Of a DNA stretch of 64,000 nt, positions 56,001 to 64,000 are shown one piece after another (within the stretch, counting starts at the first letter, position 1; the number at the start of each line of letters is the position of its first letter). Both the position numbers and the translations under genes were made by a program. The notes beneath the pieces were generated by a model. That model saw only the letters and a list, made by a program, of their open reading frames with translations, did no database searches and was not told the DNA's origin. Source of the stretch: Budorcas taxicolor (Eukaryota > Chordata > Mammalia > Artiodactyla > Bovidae); assembly GCF_023091745.1 (NCBI RefSeq), contig NC_068925.1, positions 1,736,001 through 1,800,000 on the forward strand, given 5' to 3'.

Positions 56001-58939
56001 GGGGGCATGCACGTGCGCTTTCCTCCCGTGCTGCAGCAGTAGTGTCACGCTTCCTGTCACGTGGATCAAGGGATCTGTGGCTTTCCCTCGAGGCTGTCCC
56101 TCGAGGCTTTCCCACGAGGCTTTCCCACAGGGCTGTGCCACGTGCCACCTTGGTGTGAGTCGATCCTCGGCGTGAAAGACGAGCCGGTGAAGGGAAAAGA
56201 GGTTCCTCTGGAATGGACTGAGACATCTGGGGGACTCTTGGAATGGTGGCACGACCCTGGAGTTCCTCTCGCCGTTCCTGTTGAGAGGGCCTCCTCTTGA
56301 GATGCGACGGGAACGCCGGGAACTCTTTCCCGACGAAGCAGGGAAAGGATCCCTCATCTCGAGCTACGAGGCGGAAACGGGGCTCCTCTGGATGTGGGCG
56401 GGACCCACGTGATTCCTCTCGAGTGGAGACGGCTAGGTCGGGGAACTTCTTGATTTGCACCAAGGGTGTGAAGGACCCTTTCGAAGTTCCAGAGGTGAGG
56501 TGTGATCAGCCTCGAGACGCCTCAGCGGAAATGGGCCTCATCTCGCCTGGAGGGGAGAACCTCCTGGATTTTCTCTTGTTGCGGCAAGTCTTCTCGAGTT
56601 ACGACGGGGACCTCAGGGACCCGCTCTGGTGGCCTCAGGAAAGGCCAGTCCCCATGCGAGTTGCTACGGGACCTCTCGGGATTCCTCTCCCGTACATGCC
56701 GGGGCCTCAGTCCTTGTGTGGAGTCGGAGCCGGAACCTGAGGATTCCTCTCCAGTGTTGCCATGGATCTTGGGGTGCTTCTGAGTCTCCCCAGGGAAGTC
56801 AGGCCTCGTCTCGAGTGGGGGCATGCACGTGCGCTTTCCTCCCGAGCTGAAGCAGTAGTGTCACGCTTCCTGTCACGTGGATCAAGGGATCTGTGGCTTT
56901 CCCTCGAGGCTGTCCCTCGAGGCTTTCCCACGAGGCTTTCCCACAGGGCTGTGCCACGTGCCACCTTGGTGTGAGTCGATCCTCGGCGTGAAAGACGAGC
57001 CGGTGAAGGGAAAAGAGGTTCCTCTGGAATGGACTGAGACATCTGGGGGACTCTTGGAATGGTGGCACGACCCTGGAGTTCCTCTCGCCGGTCCTGTTGA
57101 GAGGGCCTCCTCTTGAGATGCGACGGGAACGCCGGGAACTCTTTCCCGACGAAGCAGGGAAAGGATCCCTCATCTCGAGCTACGAGGCGGAAACGGGGCT
57201 CCTCTGGATGTGGGCGGGACACTCGTGATTCCTCTCGAGTGGAGACGGCTAGGTCGGGGAACTTCTTGATTTGCACCAAGGGTGTGAAGGACCCTTTCGA
57301 AGTTCCAGAGGTGAGGTGTGATCAGCCTCGAGACGCCTCAGCGGAAATGGGCCTCATCTCGCCTGGAGGGGAGAACCTCCTGGATTTTCTCGAGTTGCGG
57401 CAGGTCTTCTCGAGTTACGACGGGGACCTCAGGGACCCGCTCTGGTGGCCTCAGGAAAGGCCAGTCCCCATGCGAGTTGCTAGGGGACCTCTCGGGATTC
57501 CTCTCCCGTCCATGCCGGGGCCTCAGTCCTTGTGTGGAGTCGGAGCCGGAACCTGAGGATTCCTGTCCAGTGTTGCCATGGATCTTGGGGTGCTTCTGAG
57601 TCTCCCCAGGGGAGTCAGGCCTCGTCTCGAGTGGGGGCATGCACGTGCGCTTTCCTCCCGAGCTGCAGCAGTAGTGTCACGCTTCCTGTCACGTGGATCA
57701 AGGGATCTGTGGCTTTCCCTCGAGGCTGTCCCTCGAGGCTTTCCCACGAGGCTTTCCCACAGGGCTGTGCCACGTGCCACCTTGGTGTGAGTCGATCCTC
57801 GGCATGAAAGACGAGCCGGTGAAGGGAAAAGAGGTTCCTCTGGAATGGACTGAGACATCTGGGGGACTCTTGGAATGGTGGCATGACCCTGGAGTTCCTC
57901 TCGCCGGTCCTGTTGAGAGGGCCTCCTCTTGAGATGCGACGGGAACGCCGGGAACTCTTTCCCGACGAAGCAGGGAAAGGATCCCTCATCTCGAGCTACG
58001 AGGCGGAAACGGGGCTCCTCTGGATGTGGGCGGGACCCTCGTGATTCCTCTCGAGTGGAGACGGCTAGGTCGGGGAACTTCTTGATTTGCACCAAGGGTG
58101 TGAAGGACCCTTTCGAAGTTCCAGAGGTGAGGTGTGATCAGCCTCGAGACGCCTCGGCGGAAATGGGCCTCATCTCGCCTGGAGGGGAGAACCTCCTGGA
58201 TTTTCTCGAGTTGCGGCAGGTCTTCTCGAGTTACGACGGGGACCTCAGGGACCCGCTCTGGTGGCCTCAGGAAAGGCCAGTCCCCATGTGAGTTGCTAGG
58301 GGACCTCTCGGGATTCCTCTCCCGTCCATGCCGGGTCCTCAGTCCTTGTGTGGAGTCGGGGCCGGAACCTGAGGATTCCTCTCCAGTGTTGCCATGGATC
58401 TTGGGATGCTTCTGAGTCTCCCCAGGGGAGTCAGGCCTCGTCTCGAGTGGGGGCATGCACGTGCGCTTTCCTCCTGATCTGCAGCAGTAGTGTCACGCTT
58501 CCTGTCACGTGGATCAAGGGATCTGTGGCTTTCCCTCGAGGCTGTCCCTCGAGGCTTTCCCACGAGGCTTTCCCACAGGGCTGTGCCACGTGCCACCTTG
58601 GTGTGAGTCGATCCTCGGCGTGAAAGACGAGCCGGTGAAGGGAAAAGAGGTTCCTCTGGAATGGACTGAGACATCTGGGGGACTCTTGGAATGGTGGCAC
58701 GACCCTGGAGTTCCTCTCGCCGTTCCTGTTGAGAGGGCCTCCTCTTGAGATGCGACGGGAACGCCGGGAACTCTTTCCCGACGAAGCAGGGAAAGGATCC
58801 CTCATCTCGAGCTACGAGGCGGAAACGGGGCTCCTCTGGATGTGGGCGGGACCCTCGTGATTCCTCTCGAGTGGAGACGGGTATGTCGGGGAACTTCTTG
58901 ATTTGCACCAAGGGTGTGAAGGACCCTTTCGAAGTTCCA
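53059..58939. repeat. Mixed satellite units left of the terminal HOR
   Basis: About seven units with alternating GGGTATGTC and GGCTAGGTC types but no stable HOR. Notable variants are TTGTGGCAGG near 53316, TCTGTTGGCC near 53361, CGAAACAGGG near 53886, TTCTCGTGTTG near 54123, CCATGTGAGTT near 55021, GTCTCACCAGG near 55152, CCCTAGAGG near 55283, GGGGACGG near 55910, TCTCTTGTTG near 56573 and GAGCTGAAGC near 56845. GGGATGCTTC marks a subset of units (near 55139, 55956 and 58404). Confidence 0.7.
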
Positions 58940-61900
58940 AAGGTGAGGTGTGATCAGCCTCGAGACGCCTCAGCGGAAATGGGCCTCATCTCGCCTGGAG
59001 GGGAGAACCTCCTGGATTTTCTCGAGTTGCGGCAGGTCTTCTCGAGTTACGACGGGGACCTCAGGGACCCGCTCTGGTGGCCTCAGGAAAGGCCAGTCCC
59101 CATGCGAGTTGCTAGGGGACCTCTCGGGATTCCTCTCCCGTCCATGCCGGGGCCTCAGTCCTTGTGTGGAGTCGGGGCCGGAACCTGAGGATTCCTCTCC
59201 AGTGTTGCCATGGATCTTGGGGTGCTTCTGAGTCTCCCCAGGGGAGTCAGGCCTCGTCTCCAGTGGGGGCATGCACGTGCGCTTTCCTCCCGAGCTGCAG
59301 CAGTAGTGTCACGCTTCCTGTCACGTGGATCAAGGGATCTGTGGCTTTCCCTCGAGGCTGTCCCTCGAGGCTTTCCCACGAGGCTTTCCCACAGGGCTGT
59401 GCCACGTGCCACCTTGGTGTGAGTCGATCCTCGGCATGAAAGACGAGCCGGTGAAGGGAAAAGAGGTTCCTCTGGAATGGACTGAGACATCTGGGGGACT
59501 CTTGGAATGGTGGCACGACCCTGGAGTTCCTCTCGCCGGTCCTGTTGAGAGGGCCTCCTCTTGAGATGCGACGGGAACGCCGGGAACTCTTTCCCGACGA
59601 AGCAGGGAAAGGATCCCTCATCTCGAGCTACGAGGCGGAAACGGGGCTCCTCTGGATGTGGGCGGGACCCTCGTGATTCCTCTCGAGTGGAGACGGCTAG
59701 GTCGGGGAACTTCTTGATTTGCACCAAGGGTGTGAAGGACCCTTTCGAAGTTCCAGAGGTGAGGTGTGATCAGCCTCGAGACGCCTCGGCGGAAATGGGC
59801 CTCATCTCGCCTGGAGGGGAGAACCTCCTGGATTTTCTCGAGTTGCGGCAGGTCTTCTCGAGTTACGACGGGGACCTCAGGGACCCGCTCTGGTGGCCTC
59901 AGGAAAGGCCAGTCCCCATGTGAGTTGCTAGGGGACCTCTCGGGATTCCTCTCCCGTCCATGCCGGGGCCTCAGTCCTTGTGTGGAGTCGGGGCCGGAAC
60001 CTGAGGATTCCTCTCCAGTGTTGCCATGGATCTTGGGATGCTTCTGAGTCTCCCCAGGGGAGTCAGGCCTCGTCTCGAGTGGGGGCATGCACGTGCGCTT
60101 TCCTCCCGAGCTGCAGCAGTAGTGTCACGCTTCCTGTCACGTGGATCAAGGGATCTGTGGCTTTCCCTCGAGGCTGTCCCTCGAGGCTTTCCCACGAGGC
60201 TTTCCCACAGGGCTGTGCCACGTGCCACCTTGGTGTGAGTCGATCCTCGGCGTGAAAGACGAGCCGGTGAAGGGAAAAGAGGTTCCTCTGGAATGGACTG
60301 AGACATCTGGGGGACTCTTGGAATGGTGGCACGACCCTGGAGTTCCTCTCGCCGTTCCTGTTGAGAGGGCCTCCTCTTGAGATGCGACGGGAACGCCGGG
60401 AACTCTTTCCCGACGAAGCAGGGAAAGGATCCCTCATCTCGAGCTACGAGGCGGAAACGGGGCTCCTCTGGATGTGGGCGGGACCCTCGTGATTCCTCTC
60501 GAGTGGAGACGGGTATGTCGGGGAACTTCTTGATTTGCACCAAGGGTGTGAAGGACCCTTTCGAAGTTCCAGAGGTGAGGTGTGATCAGCCTCGAGACGC
60601 CTCAGCGGAAATGGGCCTCATCTCGCCTGGAGGGGAGAACCTCCTGGATTTTCTCGTGTTGCGGCAGGTCTTCTCGAGTTACGACGGGGACCTCAGGGAC
60701 CCGCTCTGGTGGCCTCAGGAAAGGCCAGTCCCCATGTGAGTTGCTAGGGGACCTCTCGGGATTCCTCTCCCGTCCATGCCGGGGCCTCAGTCCTTGTGTG
60801 GAGTCGGGGCCGGAACCTGAGGATTCCTCTCCAGTGTTGCCATGGATCTTGGGGTGCTTCTGAGTCTCCCCAGGGGAGTCAGGCCTCGTCTCGAGTGGGG
60901 GCATGCACGTGCGCTTTCCTCCCGAGCTGCAGCAGTAGTGTCACGCTTCCTGTCACGTGGATCAAGGGATCTGTGGCTTTCCCTCGAGGCTGTCCCTCGA
61001 GGCTTTCCCACGAGGCTTTCCCACAGGGCTGTGCCACGTGCCACCTTGGTGTGAGTCGATCCTCGGCGTGAAAGACGAGCCGGTGAAGGAAAAAGAGGTT
61101 CCTCTGGAATGGACTGAGACATCTGGGGGACTCTTGGAATGGTGGCACGACCCTGGAGTTCCTCTCGCCGGTCCTGTTGAGAGGGCCTCCTCTTGAGATG
61201 CGACGGGAACGCCAGGAACTCTTTCCCGACGAAGCAGGGAAAGGATCCCTCATCTCGAGCTACGAGGCGGAAACGGGGCTCCTCTGGATGTGGGCGGGAC
61301 CCTCGTGATTCCTCTCGAGTGGAGACGGCTAGGTCGGGGAACTTCTTGATTTGCACCAAGGGTGTGAAGGACCCTTTCGAAGTTCCAGAGGTGAGGTGTG
61401 ATCAGCCTCGAGACGCCTCAGCGGAAATGGGCCTCATCTCGCCTGGAGGGGAGAACCTCCTGGATTTTCTCGAGTTGCGGCAGGTCTTCTCGAGTTACGA
61501 CGGGGACCTCAGGGACCCGCTCTGGTGGCCTCAGGAAAGGCCAGTCCCCATGCGAGTTGCTAGGGGACCTCTCGGGATTCCTCTCCCGTCCATGCCGGGG
61601 CCTCAGTCCTTGTGTGGAGTCGGGGCCGGAACCTGAGGATTCCTCTCCAGTGTTGCCATGGATCTTGGGGTGCTTCTGAGTCTCCCCAGGGGAGTCAGGC
61701 CTCGTCTCCAGTGGGGGCATGCACGTGCGCTTTCCTCCCGAGCTGCAGCAGTAGTGTCACGCTTCCTGTCACGTGGATCAAGGGATCTGTGGCTTTCCCT
61801 CGAGGCTGTCCCTCGAGGCTTTCCCACGAGGCTTTCCCACAGGGCTGTGCCACGTGCCACCTTGGTGTGAGTCGATCCTCGGCATGAAAGACGAGCCGGT

Positions 61901-64000
61901 GAAGGGAAAAGAGGTTCCTCTGGAATGGACTGAGACATCTGGGGGACTCTTGGAATGGTGGCACGACCCTGGAGTTCCTCTCGCCGGTCCTGTTGAGAGG
62001 GCCTCCTCTTGAGATGCGACGGGAACGCCGGGAACTCTTTCCCGACGAAGCAGGGAAAGGATCCCTCATCTCGAGCTACGAGGCGGAAACGGGGCTCCTC
62101 TGGATGTGGGCGGGACCCTCGTGATTCCTCTCGAGTGGAGACGGCTAGGTCGGGGAACTTCTTGATTTGCACCAAGGGTGTGAAGGACCCTTTCGAAGTT
62201 CCAGAGGTGAGGTGTGATCAGCCTCGAGACGCCTCGGCGGAAATGGGCCTCATCTCGCCTGGAGGGGAGAACCTCCTGGATTTTCTCGAGTTGCGGCAGG
62301 TCTTCTCGAGTTACGACGGGGACCTCAGGGACCCGCTCTGGTGGCCTCAGGAAAGGCCAGTCCCCATGTGAGTTGCTAGGGGACCTCTCGGGATTCCTCT
62401 CCCGTCCATGCCGGGGCCTCAGTCCTTGTGTGGAGTCGGGGCCGGAACCTGAGGATTCCTCTCCAGTGTTGCCATGGATCTTGGGATGCTTCTGAGTCTC
62501 CCCAGGGGAGTCAGGCCTCGTCTCGAGTGGGGGCATGCACGTGCGCTTTCCTCCCGAGCTGCAGCAGTAGTGTCACGCTTCCTGTCACGTGGATCAAGGG
62601 ATCTGTGGCTTTCCCTCGAGGCTGTCCCTCGAGGCTTTCCCACGAGGCTTTCCCACAGGGCTGTGCCACGTGCCACCTTGGTGTGAGTCGATCCTCGGCG
62701 TGAAAGACGAGCCGGTGAAGGGAAAAGAGGTTCCTCTGGAATGGACTGAGACATCTGGGGGACTCTTGGAATGGTGGCACGACCCTGGAGTTCCTCTCGC
62801 CGTTCCTGTTGAGAGGGCCTCCTCTTGAGATGCGACGGGAACGCCGGGAACTCTTTCCCGACGAAGCAGGGAAAGGATCCCTCATCTCGAGCTACGAGGC
62901 GGAAACGGGGCTCCTCTGGATGTGGGCGGGACCCTCGTGATTCCTCTCGAGTGGAGACGGGTATGTCGGGGAACTTCTTGATTTGCACCAAGGGTGTGAA
63001 GGACCCTTTCGAAGTTCCAGAGGTGAGGTGTGATCAGCCTCGAGACGCCTCAGCGGAAATGGGCCTCATCTCGCCTGGAGGGGAGAACCTCCTGGATTTT
63101 CTCGTGTTGCGGCAGGTCTTCTCGAGTTACGACGGGGACCTCAGGGACCCGCTCTGGTGGCCTCAGGAAAGGCCAGTCCCCATGTGAGTTGCTAGGGGAC
63201 CTCTCGGGATTCCTCTCCCGTCCATGCCGGGGCCTCAGTCCTTGTGTGGAGTCGGGGCCGGAACCTGAGGATTCCTCTCCAGTGTTGCCATGGATCTTGG
63301 GGTGCTTCTGAGTCTCCCCAGGGGAGTCAGGCCTCGTCTCGAGTGGGGGCATGCACGTGCGCTTTCCTCCCGAGCTGCAGCAGTAGTGTCACGCTTCCTG
63401 TCACGTGGATCAAGGGATCTGTGGCTTTCCCTCGAGGCTGTCCCTCGAGGCTTTCCCACGAGGCTTTCCCACAGGGCTGTGCCACGTGCCACCTTGGTGT
63501 GAGTCGATCCTCGGCGTGAAAGACGAGCCGGTGAAGGAAAAAGAGGTTCCTCTGGAATGGACTGAGACATCTGGGGGACTCTTGGAATGGTGGCACGACC
63601 CTGGAGTTCCTCTCGCCGGTCCTGTTGAGAGGGCCTCCTCTTGAGATGCGACGGGAACGCCAGGAACTCTTTCCCGACGAAGCAGGGAAAGGATCCCTCA
63701 TCTCGAGCTACGAGGCGGAAACGGGGCTCCTCTGGATGTGGGCGGGACCCTCGTGATTCCTCTCGAGTGGAGACGGCTAGGTCGGGGAACTTCTTGATTT
63801 GCACCAAGGGTGTGAAGGACCCTTTCGAAGTTCCAGAGGTGAGGTGTGATCAGCCTCGAGACGCCTCAGCGGAAATGGGCCTCATCTCGCCTGGAGGGGA
63901 GAACCTCCTGGATTTTCTCGAGTTGCGGCAGGTCTTCTCGAGTTACGACGGGGACCTCAGGGACCCGCTCTGGTGGCCTCAGGAAAGCCCAGTCCCCATG
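58940..64000. repeat. 3-unit higher-order repeat (2448 bp), about 2 copies, continuing past the edge
   Basis: The sequence from the second part of U73 onward recurs at +2448 to the window end. Shared markers are GTCTCCAGTGG (59258, 61706), CGGCATGAA, CCTCGGCGG, CCATGTGAGTT in two of the three units, GGGATGCTTC, TTCTCGTGTTG, GAAGGAAAAAGAGG and CGCCAGGAAC. The only difference I noticed is C at 63988 against G at 61540. U72 (57929) is a further relative of U74 and U77 (CCTCGGCGG, CCATGTGAGTT). Confidence 0.8.
63641..64000. repeat. Partial satellite unit at right edge
   Basis: This is the first 360 bp of the 79th unit, cut by the window edge. It follows U76 (61193) in its markers, including CGCCAGGAAC. 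The array clearly continues beyond the window. Confidence 0.95.

Larger units (their letters stand above)
1..64000. repeat. Satellite DNA array, 816 bp tandem unit (bovid satellite I type)
   Basis: The same sequence recurs head to tail across the whole window with no interruption. Landmarks such as GTGATCAGCC recur at 251, 1067, 1883, 2699, 3514, 4330 and so on to 63846. Seventy-five of the 78 complete intervals are exactly 816 bp; the others are 815, 790 and 790 bp. All units lie in the same orientation. A hand count of one unit (862-1677) gives about 60% GC and 51 CpG, an observed/expected CpG ratio near 0.7. Known background: sheep and goat satellite I is a roughly 816 bp centromeric/pericentromeric tandem repeat related to the cattle 1.715 satellite. 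The family assignment follows from unit length, composition and the 31 bp substructure, and was not confirmed by alignment. Sheep and goat cannot be told apart from this alone. Confidence 0.95.

Noticed and set aside
1..64000. A hidden gene cluster, mobile element or novel defence or biosynthetic system
   Set aside because: Every stretch aligns with the 816 bp unit; the only length changes are -1 and -26 bp. There is no room for inserted genes, and I found no unique sequence.

Overview
The whole 64 kb is one uninterrupted head-to-tail array of a single GC-rich satellite DNA with a basic period of 816 bp. I see no gene, RNA gene, transposon, unique sequence or change of orientation anywhere. 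The window holds 78 complete units, a 45 bp partial unit at the left edge and a 360 bp partial unit at the right edge. Setting the unit start at the conserved TTGAGATGCGAC, unit n (U1 to U78) begins at 46+816(n-1) for U1-U4, 3309+816(n-5) for U5-U59, 48163+816(n-60) for U60-U64 and 52217+816(n-65) for U65-U78. Three units are off length: U4 is 815 bp (one base lost), and U59 and U64 are 790 bp (the same 26 bp lost).

Origin. A period of 816 bp, about 60% GC, high CpG density and an internal ladder of degenerate ~31 bp subrepeats match what is known of the bovid satellite I (1.714/1.715 g/ml density) family in its sheep/goat form. The cattle form has a ~1.4 kb unit built from the same kind of 31 bp subrepeat. 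The likely source is pericentromeric or centromeric heterochromatin of a caprine or ovine chromosome. The family call rests on period, composition and subrepeat structure, not on a database search.

Layout. Shared variant bases show that the array is a patchwork of local higher-order repeats (HORs). 1-8596: irregular units, with some pairs recurring at 3-, 5- or 8-unit spacing and one clear mosaic unit (U10). 8597-16432: a 5-unit block (4080 bp) present almost twice. 16258-23880: a 3-unit block (2448 bp) present three times, almost without difference. 23881-27552: mixed units. 27553-31160: a 2-unit block (1632 bp), about two copies. 32104-35418: a second, different 2-unit block. 34317-43292: a 4-unit, then 3-unit, then 4-unit series in which the 3-unit copy contains a fused hybrid unit. 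45301-53058: a 5-unit block and a shortened 4-unit copy, both carrying the 26 bp deletion. 53059-58939: mixed units. 58940-64000: a 3-unit block, about two copies, running off the right edge.

Interpretation. Nothing here works together as genes. Open reading frames occur on both strands of almost every unit, but they arise because 816 is a multiple of 3 and the sequence is GC-rich; I annotate none as coding. The biology on view is array turnover: repeated local tandem duplication and in-register unequal exchange, with several exchange points bracketed to short intervals, and a 13 bp minisatellite inside each unit whose two-copy contraction explains the short units. Difference counts between copies were made by eye and are approximate.
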